This document shows positions 1 to 8,400 of a stretch of DNA of 34,961 nt, piece by piece; position 1 is the first letter of the stretch, and each line of letters opens with the position of its first letter. The notes beneath the pieces are model-generated. The model worked only from the letters and a program-made list of their open reading frames with translations. It was not told the DNA's origin and made no database searches. The DNA comes from Bacteroidota bacterium (lineage in GTDB: Bacteria > Bacteroidota > Bacteroidia > Flavobacteriales_F > PHOS-HE28), in the NCBI GenBank assembly GCA_029573495.1, contig JAKQEI010000161.1, forward strand, positions 1-34,961. The letters run 5' to 3'. A program made the translations under genes and the position numbers.

Positions 1-15
1 CACCATGGGGGTCGT

Positions 16-59
16 GTGACCGGACGGCACGAAAAAGATCCCAAAACCGGTCCGATCAC
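16..59 (-). terminator. Hairpin downstream of the mfd / membrane protein unit
   Basis: Positions 16-27 and 47-59 are complementary over about 12 bp with one bulge and one wobble pair, enclosing a 19-base loop. The hairpin lies just past the stop of the leftward gene that ends at 73. It may end or protect the mfd transcript. No clear T-run follows it on the minus strand, so an intrinsic terminator is only a possibility. Confidence 0.3.
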
Positions 60-72
60 CGAAATTCACGCA

Positions 73-666
73 TCAAACGAACATGCACCATGACCTCATC
101 AACTCAACCGGCGTTCCGTCGGTACTTGTTAGAGGTGCCCCTATGTCGAAAGGAGGATCCCAGCGTTGATCGGCCAGCTCAGGAATGCATGCCGATGGTC
201 GGACCACTTCGCGCTGACCAGCTCTGTTAAAGCTCAGTCGATGACGTCCACGGGATCCAGAGACATAGGCCTCGTGAAGAGGGTGTTGTTCGAAGCTCGT
301 CGGACCATCCTTAATCTGTGCGCGATTGAGTAGGTCCGCTGCAGTTCTGGCCAACAGCCCGAAACTGGCATAGCTGAACAACAGTCCTTGCAATAGCATG
401 AACGCCCAGAGCATGAATTTCGAGCCGAGCCCTTTCTCATCGGCGGTTCGAGGCAATAGGTATCTCCTGCGGGTATACGCCAAGGTCACGAGACCAAGGC
501 CAAGCGGGATCCAGGTGACCCAAAGCCTGTATTGGAAACCAACGCCGATGAGCTTCAAGCTGAACAAGTACTGCAGAACGGTCAGGATCAATGAGGCAAT
601 CGCCCACGGATAGAGCTTCTTGTCGGTCCACTTCTGGTGGCTCTTGAGGGGTCGCTGCCTACGCAT
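73..666 (-). CDS. Hypothetical multi-pass membrane protein downstream of mfd
   Basis: A 197-residue protein of no family I recognise. A basic N-terminus precedes three clear hydrophobic segments at about residues 21-44, 48-65 and 84-106. A hydrophilic tail of about 90 residues follows. Its ATG lies 12 bases after the mfd stop on the same strand, so it is probably co-transcribed with mfd. The bases before the ATG are A/T-rich (AATAACAATAAGT) with no Shine-Dalgarno, as is usual in Bacteroidota. The C-terminal tail has no visible motif and a composition unlike the membrane part, so a frameshift near residue 115 cannot be excluded. The region looks lower in GC than its neighbours. The membrane nature is clear; the function is unknown. 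Confidence 0.6.
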   Translation of the reverse strand: MRRQRPLKSHQKWTDKKLYPWAIASLILTVLQYLFSLKLIGVGFQYRLWVTWIPLGLGLVTLAYTRRRYLLPRTADEKGLGSKFMLWAFMLLQGLLFSYASFGLLARTAADLLNRAQIKDGPTSFEQHPLHEAYVSGSRGRHRLSFNRAGQREVVRPSACIPELADQRWDPPFDIGAPLTSTDGTPVELMRSWCMFV

Positions 667-678
667 ACTTATTGTTAT

Positions 679-3600
679 TCAAGCTTCGGTCTTCACCCCC
701 ACCACCCCCTCCATCGCCTCCTTCGCTGCATGCACGTTCTTCACATCCTGCACGCTGATGCGCAGCGTTCCTGCCTTCTCATACACCTTGAATCGGCGTG
801 GTTGCGCCTGCACAGCGCGCAGCACCGCGTTGAAGCCATCGCCGGCGAAGAAGGGGTGCTTCTGGTCCGCGATGAAGGTGCCGATGAGCACTCCCTTCTT
901 CAGCACCATCTTCTCCAGACCCATGCGTTGGCCCAACCAGCGAAGACGGATGCCTTCGAGCAATTCGTTCACCAGCGGCGGGATGGGGCCAAAGCGGTCG
1001 GTGACCTCGGCGGTGAACTTCTGCAGCTCGGTCTCGTCCTTGATGTCGTCGAGGCGACGGTAGAGCGCGAGGCGTTCTGCCGTCTCGCTCACGTAGCTGT
1101 TGGGGATCAGCATGGTGAGGTCGGTCTCGATGATGCAGTCGTCGCTCTGGTCGCGGCGTGATCCTCGTGCGAGAGCATGACTCCCTTCCTGTGCATCCTC
1201 GAAGAGGTCCTTGAAGTGCTCGTTCTTCAGTTCGCGCACGGCTTCTTCCAGGATCTTGTGGTAGGTCTCGAAGCCGATGTCATTGATGAAGCCGCTCTGC
1301 TCCGCGCCGAGCAGGTCGCCCGCGCCGCGGATGTCGAGGTCCTTCATGGCGATGTGGATGCCGCTGCCCAGGTCGCTGAACTGCTCGATGGCCTGCAGGC
1401 GCTTGCGCGACAGGTCAGGGAGGAGGTGCGGGCTCGGCGCGAGCAGGTAGCAATAGGCCTTCTTGTTGCTCCGGCCCACACGACCGCGCAATTGGTGCAG
1501 ATCGCTTAGACCGAAATTCTGCGCCTCGTTCACGATGATCGTGTTCGCGTTCGGGATGTCGAGGCCGTTCTCCACGATGGTGGTGCACACGAGCACATCG
1601 GAGTTGCCTTCGATGAAGTCGAGCATCACCTCTTCGAGCTTGTGGCCTTCCAGTTGACCATGGCCCACACCCACGCGCGCGCCGGGCACCAGCTTGCGGA
1701 TCATGTCGGCGATGTGCTCGATGTTCTTCACCTTGTCGTGCAGGAAGTACACCTGGCCACCGCGACTGAGCTCGTATTCGATGGCGCCGCGGATCACCAC
1801 TTCATCGTACGGTTGCAGCATGGTGCTCACCGGATAGCGGTTGGGCGGGGGCGTGCTGATGATGCTGAGGTCGCGCGCGCCCATGAGGCTGAACTGCAGC
1901 GTGCGCGGAATGGGCGTAGCGGTGAGGGTGAGCGTGTCCACCGTGGCGCGCAGGGTCTTCAGCTTGTCCTTCACGTTCACGCCGAACTTCTGCTCCTCGT
2001 CGATGATCATCAGGCCGAGGTCCTTCCACACCACGTCCTTGCTCACCAGCCGGTGCGTGCCGATGAGGATGTCGATTTTCCCTTCCTTCAGGTCATTGAG
2101 GATCTGCGTCTGCTGAGCGCTGCTGCGGAAGCGGTTGATGTAGTCCACGCGCACGGGCAGTCCCTTCATCCGCGCGGAGAAGCTCTTCCAATGCTGCAGC
2201 GCGAGGATCGTCGTGGGCACGAGCACGGCCACCTGCTTGCTATCGCAGGCCGCCTTGAACGCCGCGCGGATCGCGACCTCGGTCTTGCCGAAGCCCACAT
2301 CACCACAGACCAGTCGATCCATGGGCACACCCTTTTCCATATCGCGCTTCACGTCCTGTGTGGCCTTCAGCTGGTCGGGCGTGTCCTCGTAGATGAAGCT
2401 CGCCTCCAGCTCGTGCTGCAGGTAGTTGTCCGGTTGGTAGGCGAAGCCCGGCTTGCTCTTGCGTTGTGCGTACAACTTGATCAGGTCGAAGGCCAGCGCC
2501 TTCACCTTGGCCTTGGTCTTCTCCTTCAGGTTCTTCCACGCCGGTGTGCCGAGCTTGCTCACGTTCGGCGCTTTGCCGCCCTCCTCGCCGCTGAACTTGC
2601 TCACGCGGTGCAGGCTGTGGATGCCCACGTAGAGGATGTCGCCGTCACGGTACTTCAGGCGGATCGCCTCCTGCATGCTGCCGCCGGCATCAATGGTCTC
2701 CAAACCGCTGAATACCCCGATGCCGTGATCGATGTGCACCACCAGGTCGCCGGGCTTGAGCTGCGTGAGCTCCTTCAGCGTGAGCGCCTGCGAGTTCTTC
2801 CGGAAACCTTCTTTGAGCCGATAGCGATGGTAGCGCTCGAAGATCTGGTGGTCGGTATAGAGCGCCAGCTTCAGTTCGGGATCGATGAAGCCTTCGTGCA
2901 GGTCGAGCACCAGCGGCGTGAAGGCCACCTCGTGCTCCATGTCATTGAAGATGGTGTAGAGGCGTTCGCTCTGCTTTGCACTGTTGCAGGCGATGAGGTT
3001 GGTGTAGCCCGCGTTCTGCTTGTTATGCAGATCACCGCTGAGCACCTTGAACTCCTTGGCGAAGGTGGGCTGGGGCCTCTGCGCAAAGTCCACGCGCTGA
3101 TCAGATGATGAGATGATCGGACGATCAGATGATCGCTCGGCATTCCCAATTTCTGATCTACTGATCTTCTGATCATCTGATCGGAAGAACACCTTCCGGA
3201 ACCCCAAGGTCCCCTTGATCAGCTCGGTATCCGTGGCCAGCAGTTCGTTCGGAGGAGCGTGCTCGTCCTTGTCGGGAAGTCGCTCGTAGGACTCGGTGAG
3301 GAGTTTCAGCTGCTTCTTGGCTGCATCGCCGATGGCCTGCAGGTCGCGCAACCAGAGCACAGCATCTTCCGGTAGCTGCGAGAAGAAGGTCTGCTGGCGC
3401 GCGGCATCCTCGTCCTGGAGGTCCGGCACGATCACGGCCTCGGTGAGGAACTCGATGGTCAACTGGTCCTGCGGGTCGAAGCGGCGCACGCTCTCCACGC
3501 TGTCGCCGTAGAGCTCGATGCGGTAGGGCTTGTCGCTGCCGTAGCTGAACACGTCCACGATGCCGCCGCGGATGCTGTACTGCCCAGGCTCGTACACAAA

Positions 3601-4143
3601 CTCCACACGGGCGAAGCCGGTCTCCTCCAGCCACTCCTGGAGCGTATCGATCGGTAGCTCCTCGTTCCGCTTCACGGTGAGTGTGTTCTTCGCCATCTCC
3701 TCCTTGCCCATCACGAGGGGAACAAGGGCGTCTGGGTACGTGATGAGCACCAGTCGCTCCGGCTTCTTCATCAAAGTCTCCAAGACCTCCGTGCGGCTCA
3801 CGCGCTCTCCGTCATGGTGCCCCTCCGGGTCGTACGGCGAGCGCGATGGCGCGGGGTAGAAGAACATGTCCTCGTCCATCGCTTTGCGGGCGTCCTTCTC
3901 TTTCCCGCGAAGTGCTTCGAGGTCGTTAAGGAAGTAGGCGGCCTCTTCGCGGTCGGGGAGCACGAAGACATGCACACCACTGCGCTGCTCAATGACGGAC
4001 GCCGCGATGAGGGCCTGCGCGGAACCGATCGTACCGGCGATCTGCACCCGGGCGGCCTTCTCACGTAAGGCATCGGCTACGCGGGCCACGCGGGCGTCGG
4101 AGCGGTAGAGGGACAGGAGGTCGGGGAGGGAGGTGATGGACAT
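679..4143 (-). CDS. mfd: Transcription-repair coupling factor Mfd
   Basis: Mfd displaces RNA polymerase stalled at DNA lesions and recruits UvrA for nucleotide excision repair. The 1154-residue length matches the family (about 1150). An N-terminal UvrB-like region is followed by a CarD-like RNA-polymerase-interacting domain near residues 460-520 (GDLVVHIDHGIGVF). The translocase has Walker A GDVGFGKTE near 614, the DEEQ box near 715, TATPIPRTL, and QLRGRVGR. The start at 4143 (MSITSLPDLL) is preferred over an in-frame ATG at 4176, because the upstream one lies inside a strong hairpin and adds 11 atypical residues. Unusually, residues 321-349 are encoded by a palindromic element (see separate entry). 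They fall in the expected linker before domain D3 and should not disrupt the catalytic core. The gene is intact. Confidence 0.97.
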   Translation of the reverse strand: MSITSLPDLLSLYRSDARVARVADALREKAARVQIAGTIGSAQALIAASVIEQRSGVHVFVLPDREEAAYFLNDLEALRGKEKDARKAMDEDMFFYPAPSRSPYDPEGHHDGERVSRTEVLETLMKKPERLVLITYPDALVPLVMGKEEMAKNTLTVKRNEELPIDTLQEWLEETGFARVEFVYEPGQYSIRGGIVDVFSYGSDKPYRIELYGDSVESVRRFDPQDQLTIEFLTEAVIVPDLQDEDAARQQTFFSQLPEDAVLWLRDLQAIGDAAKKQLKLLTESYERLPDKDEHAPPNELLATDTELIKGTLGFRKVFFRSDDQKISRSEIGNAERSSDRPIISSSDQRVDFAQRPQPTFAKEFKVLSGDLHNKQNAGYTNLIACNSAKQSERLYTIFNDMEHEVAFTPLVLDLHEGFIDPELKLALYTDHQIFERYHRYRLKEGFRKNSQALTLKELTQLKPGDLVVHIDHGIGVFSGLETIDAGGSMQEAIRLKYRDGDILYVGIHSLHRVSKFSGEEGGKAPNVSKLGTPAWKNLKEKTKAKVKALAFDLIKLYAQRKSKPGFAYQPDNYLQHELEASFIYEDTPDQLKATQDVKRDMEKGVPMDRLVCGDVGFGKTEVAIRAAFKAACDSKQVAVLVPTTILALQHWKSFSARMKGLPVRVDYINRFRSSAQQTQILNDLKEGKIDILIGTHRLVSKDVVWKDLGLMIIDEEQKFGVNVKDKLKTLRATVDTLTLTATPIPRTLQFSLMGARDLSIISTPPPNRYPVSTMLQPYDEVVIRGAIEYELSRGGQVYFLHDKVKNIEHIADMIRKLVPGARVGVGHGQLEGHKLEEVMLDFIEGNSDVLVCTTIVENGLDIPNANTIIVNEAQNFGLSDLHQLRGRVGRSNKKAYCYLLAPSPHLLPDLSRKRLQAIEQFSDLGSGIHIAMKDLDIRGAGDLLGAEQSGFINDIGFETYHKILEEAVRELKNEHFKDLFEDAQEGSHALARGSRRDQSDDCIIETDLTMLIPNSYVSETAERLALYRRLDDIKDETELQKFTAEVTDRFGPIPPLVNELLEGIRLRWLGQRMGLEKMVLKKGVLIGTFIADQKHPFFAGDGFNAVLRAVQAQPRRFKVYEKAGTLRISVQDVKNVHAAKEAMEGVVGVKTEA
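3097..3184. repeat. 88-base palindromic element inserted in frame within mfd
   Basis: Two 32-base arms, 3097-3128 and 3153-3184, are inverted copies matching at 26 of 32 positions around a 24-base spacer. Each arm carries repeats of the core GATCAGATGAT. The element stays open in the mfd frame and encodes residues 321-349 of Mfd, rich in Ser, Asp and Arg. The flanking protein sequence resumes the normal Bacteroidota Mfd pattern (QRPQPTFAKEF). This resembles the gene-embedded palindromic elements described in Rickettsia and Wolbachia, but no family assignment can be made from this window. I saw no second copy here. Confidence 0.8.
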
Positions 4144-4151
4144 GAACGCTG

Positions 4152-4197
4152 AAAAGCCCGAAACCCAATGCCGCATAGCGCGGGCATCGGGTTCGGG
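4152..4197 (-). terminator. Strong hairpin between the efflux operon and mfd
   Basis: Arms at 4157-4172 and 4183-4197 pair over about 14 bp (CCCGAACCCGATGCC with GGCATTGGGTTTCGGG). On the minus strand the stem is followed by CTTTTC. It is therefore a candidate intrinsic terminator for the leftward metal-efflux operon that ends at 4273. It ends only about 10 bases before the mfd start and lies downstream of a putative mfd -7 element at 4206-4213, so it may instead be a structured mfd leader. Confidence 0.55.
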
Positions 4198-4205
4198 AGC
4201 GGGCG

Positions 4206-4213
4206 CGAAGCTA
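4206..4213 (-). promoter_or_regulatory. Putative -7 element for mfd (TAGCTTCG)
   Basis: On the minus strand this reads TAGCTTCG, a near match to the Bacteroidota -7 consensus TANNTTTG. The identical octamer occurs before the genes at 17844 and 22075. It would give a leader of roughly 55-60 bases containing the hairpin at 4157-4197. No convincing -33 TTTG is visible. Confidence 0.35.
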
Positions 4214-4272
4214 AGCTCGCGGAAGGCGATCCGATCAACGCATCGCGTTCACGTGTCTGTCCGGATCACCGG

Positions 4273-5466
4273 TCAATGCTCATGGTCGGTTCCGATGGTC
4301 AGGATGCTGCGCAATTGGAAAGCGGCGTTCATCGCGATCCGCGCGCTGTCGTCGAATGCGCCGAGCGGGGTGATCGCACGCCAACCTTTGTCCATCGGGC
4401 CAAGGACGACTGGTACCTCCCGGAAGTGACGGCCACCATCAGAGGCCTCGCCTTCATCCACATAGATGAAGGAATCGTTACCGGCCATCGCGATGGCATC
4501 CTCGGGCACGACGCGCATGGTGGCGGTGGTGGTGGGAATGGTCGCGCTGATCGACATGCCCTCCACGAGCTTCTCACTGCCCTGTGTCACATGGGCATGC
4601 ACGGGGATCGTTCGTCCATCTGCATTGAAGGTGCGGCCGATGCTGAACACCTCGCCACGGAACCGCTCATTCGGCATGTTGATCACGGAGAAGTCGAAGG
4701 AGACCCCTTCCTTCAACCGGGCCAGTTCGCGCTCATATGCGTTCAGGTGAACATGGAAGTGGCGCAGGTCGATCACCTCCGCGATGACGGTGGTCGGATC
4801 CACGCGTTCATCGAGGTGGACGCTGATGCCATTGACACGACCATCCACTGGACTGTGCAGGACGAAACGCTGTTGCAGTTGTTCGGGCTGCAGCTGGTCG
4901 GGATCGACGCCGAGCAACCGAAGCTGACCTGCAAGCGAGCGCATCCGCACCTCGTCGCCTACGGCCTTGGCTTCAGCCTGCTGCACCGTCTTCCGTGCAT
5001 TGGCGTTGCCCTCGGCCAGGATCTGCTGCCGGTCGCGCTCAGCGGCGGACACGAGCGCATCCGCGCGCGCCATCAGGTATTCCTCCTGCATACGGAAGAA
5101 GGCGATGTCGTTCAAGGCGATCAGGGGCTGGCCTTTGCGCACGTGGGCACCCTCATCCACGAGCACGTCCACCACCTTGGCTCCGATCGGGCTGGTGATC
5201 CGGGCCTTGCTCACCGGGGAGGAGAGGATGCGTCCGGTCAGTTGCAGGTTGCCGGTCATGGAGCGCGTCTGGAGCGGCTCTATCCGGATGCCAAGGGTCC
5301 GCAGCTGTTCTGCGCTGAGCATGACACCATCCTCAGGGAGATGCGCGGGTTCCGGTCGCGCTGTAACCATGGCGGACGTATTTTGATGATCATCGGTATG
5401 CGGAGGCGCATCACCACAAGCGACGAGAAGAGAAGCGGCGAAGAAGAGAGGTAGGTACTTGTTCAT
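4273..5466 (-). CDS. RND efflux periplasmic adaptor lipoprotein (CzcB/CusB type)
   Basis: A 397-residue membrane fusion protein that should bridge the inner-membrane RND pump and the outer-membrane channel. The signal peptide ends in the lipobox LVAC with Cys17, so it is expected to be a lipoprotein. A barrel-sandwich (lipoyl-like) half-motif is seen near residues 90-118 (SPIGAKVVDVLVDEGAHVRKGQPL), followed by a helical hairpin (residues 120-190) and the second half (VLHSPVDGRV). Beta-barrel and membrane-proximal domains follow. The protein ends in DHEH, which could contact metal. It starts 11 bases after the pump stop and is the last gene of the operon. The adaptor family is certain. The metal specificity is inferred from the neighbouring pump. 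Confidence 0.93.
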   Translation of the reverse strand: MNKYLPLFFAASLLVACGDAPPHTDDHQNTSAMVTARPEPAHLPEDGVMLSAEQLRTLGIRIEPLQTRSMTGNLQLTGRILSSPVSKARITSPIGAKVVDVLVDEGAHVRKGQPLIALNDIAFFRMQEEYLMARADALVSAAERDRQQILAEGNANARKTVQQAEAKAVGDEVRMRSLAGQLRLLGVDPDQLQPEQLQQRFVLHSPVDGRVNGISVHLDERVDPTTVIAEVIDLRHFHVHLNAYERELARLKEGVSFDFSVINMPNERFRGEVFSIGRTFNADGRTIPVHAHVTQGSEKLVEGMSISATIPTTTATMRVVPEDAIAMAGNDSFIYVDEGEASDGGRHFREVPVVLGPMDKGWRAITPLGAFDDSARIAMNAAFQLRSILTIGTDHEH

Positions 5467-5477
5467 GGCCGAGATGG

Positions 5478-8400
5478 TCAGTGAGCGGTGAGGCGTTGGA
5501 GAAGGAGTACGTTGGAGTTGTGGTCATGGACCAGGTCGAGGTGATCGCGACGGATGGAGAGTGCCTGCTGGAGGTTGAGCACGTGTTCGGCATGGGCGAT
5601 ATCGCCTGCGGCAAAGGCCATGGTGCTCGTGGCCAGGATGCGATCGGCGTTCGGCAGGGCTTCAGAAGCGTACCATTCCAGAGTGGCTCGATCGCTTGTG
5701 ATACGTTGGTAGGCCCCGGTGACCTCCATGCGCCATTGGCGTTCGCCTTCGGCCAGGGCATGGCGCGCAGCTTCTTCCTGAAGGCTCGCCGCCCTAGTGC
5801 GTGCTGCTTGTGGCCGCATCCAAAGGGGAAGCGATACCCCGAGCTGGAATCCCTGGAACCGGTCGGTGGGGCCTGCGAGCCGCGTGCCCTCAGCATCCAC
5901 GGGAGCACCGATCAAGGTCTGGTTGAAGTAACCCACGATGAGGTCGGGCAGCAGGCTGTTGCGCTCCACGCGGTGCGCTCGTTCCGCTGCGGTGATGCGC
6001 TGTTGCAGGACGTCCAGTTCCGGACCAGTGATCAAGCTGGTATCGATCGAGATCGACGCGAGTGGAACGAATGGTACAGGTATCACATCGGCCGGGGTGG
6101 TCAGTCCAAGCAGTCCACCGAAGCTGATGCGCTCGGCGTCGAGCAGGTGGCGATGTCGCTGCAACTCATCCTTGGAGCGGCTCGCACGTGCTTCGGCCGT
6201 GGCTTGCTGGATCGGCGGAACATCACCTGTTTCCGCACGAAGTTTGGTGACACGGGCCAGCTCCTGCCAGGTGCTGTCCTCGCGCATCAGCCACGCTTCC
6301 AATGCATGCAGGTAGAGAAGCCGATCGTACGCGGCGCGCACCTTCCAGTTGATATCGGAGCTTACCAACGTGCGCTGGCTCATGGCCAGGTCGCTTTCGG
6401 CCCGCGCGGCACCGGCCCTCGCACCCATCAAGGTGGGAAAGGGGATCTTCTGGACGGCGGTGATGTTGTTGTCGTTCCGGGTGTAGGCGTTGTACTGGCC
6501 GCGCATGTACACCACTTCGGTCCGCGGGATCTCGCTGGCCGCAGCGCGTAGGGCATCCATCCGTTCGGCTTCGGCCTTCGCCACGAGCAGGGCGGGTGCG
6601 TTGGTTTCGGCCATACGCAAGGCCTGCTCCAGATCGATCTGCTGGACCTGTGCATGGGCCGTACTGGTGCACAGCATGAGCAAGGTGCCGATCATCGTCG
6701 TGGAAGGCTTGATGCGCCGTTCCCGACGGTGGTAGAGCACGTACATCACCGGAAGCACCAGCAGGGTGAGGATGGTCGCGGTGATCAAACCACCGATAAC
6801 CACCGTCGCCAGCGGACGTTGCACTTCGGCGCCGGCCCCGCCACTCAGCGCCATCGGCAGGAAACCGAGCGAAGCCACGGAGGCGGTCATCAGCACGGGT
6901 CGCAGGCGGGACGCGGTGCCGTGCCGAACGCGCTCCACCACGTCCATGCCCTGCGCGGCCAGTTCCCGGAATGTGCCGATCAGCACCATCCCGTTCAACA
7001 CCGCCACGCCGAAGAGCGCGATGAAGCCGACACCCGCCGAGATGCTGAACGGCATGCCACGCAACAACAACGCGGCCACACCGCCGATCGCGCTCAACGG
7101 AACAGCGGTGTAGATCAGCAGGGCATCCGGCAGTGATCGGAAGGTGGTCCAAAGCAGGAGCAGGATCAGCAGCAGGGCCACCGGCAGGGCGATGCTCAGG
7201 CGGGTCTTGGCTTCGCGCAGATTCTGGAACTGACCGCCGAATTCCAGGAAGTAGCCCGGTGGCAGCTTCACCCGTTCCTTCACCCGTGCCTGCATGTCGG
7301 TCACCAGGCCTTCCACATCGCGACCACGCGCGTTCACGCCCACGTAGATCCGGCGTTGTGCATTCTCGTGGGTGATCTGTGCGGGGGTGGGGATGTACGC
7401 GACCTCCGCCAGCTGGTCCAGCGGAACGGACCGTCCGTCACGCGTGCTCACATAGAGGGATGCGACGTCCGCCAGGCTCGAACGATGCGTGCTGTCGGCC
7501 CGGACCACCACATCGAAGCGCCGCTCTCCCTCGTAGATGGCACCGGCAGGTTCCCCTGCGAACGCTGCACGCACCACGCGGTTCAGGTCCGCCACGTCCG
7601 CTCCGATGGTGGCGAGGCGCTCGCGGTCATAGGTGATGGTGATCTGAGGCGTGCCCTCCACCCGTTCGATGGCGGGTTCACCGGCGCCCGGCACACCGGA
7701 TACGGCTTGTGCCACGAGGCCCGCATAGTGCAGCAGGGTGTCGATGTCGGGTCCGTAGAGCTTCATGGCGATGTCCTGCCGCACGCCGGTCATCAGTTCA
7801 TTGGTGCGCATCTGGATCGGCTGGTTGATCTCGAAGTACACGCCGGGGATCCGGTGCAGGGCCTTGATCATCGTGTCCGCGAGCTCCCAGTAGCTGCGGC
7901 CGGTGGTCCACTCCTTCTTGTCGTGCAGGAGGATCAATACGTCGGTCATCTCGGTGCTCATGATGTCCGTGGGTACTTCGGCTGTGCCGGTCTTGCTCAC
8001 CACATCCTTCACTTCCGGGAATTGTTTGATGATGCGCTCCACCCGCGTGTTGTTCTCCAGGCTTGCGGTGAGCGATGCGCCCATGGGCAGGATGCTGTGG
8101 AAGGCGAAGTCCCCTTCCTCCAGTTGCGGTATGAACTCACCGCCCATCCGGGTGAAGGCGAAGACCGCGGCAGCGAGGAGTGCGAGGCCGGATCCGATAA
8201 CGAGACGGGTGTGACGCAGGGCGCGTTCCAGGACCGGAGCGTAGGCCTTCGAAAGACGGGCCAACATCCGGTCGCTCAGGGTCACGGTGGCGCCGGTGCG
8301 GCGGGATACGAACAAGCTGCTCATCACCGGCACGTACGTGAGGCTGAGCACGATCGCGCCGATGATCGCGTACACCACGGTCAGTGCCATGGGCCGGAAC

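Noticed and set aside
1642-3108. A 488-residue plus-strand frame over mfd
   Set aside because: It is antisense to the conserved Mfd translocase core.
3097-3184. Frameshift or assembly error in mfd
   Set aside because: The frame is open on both sides and resumes conserved Mfd sequence, and the palindrome is too ordered for random error.
4144-4176. Upstream in-frame ATG for mfd
   Set aside because: It would add 11 atypical residues and lie inside a strong hairpin; MSITSLPDLL at 4143 is the better start.
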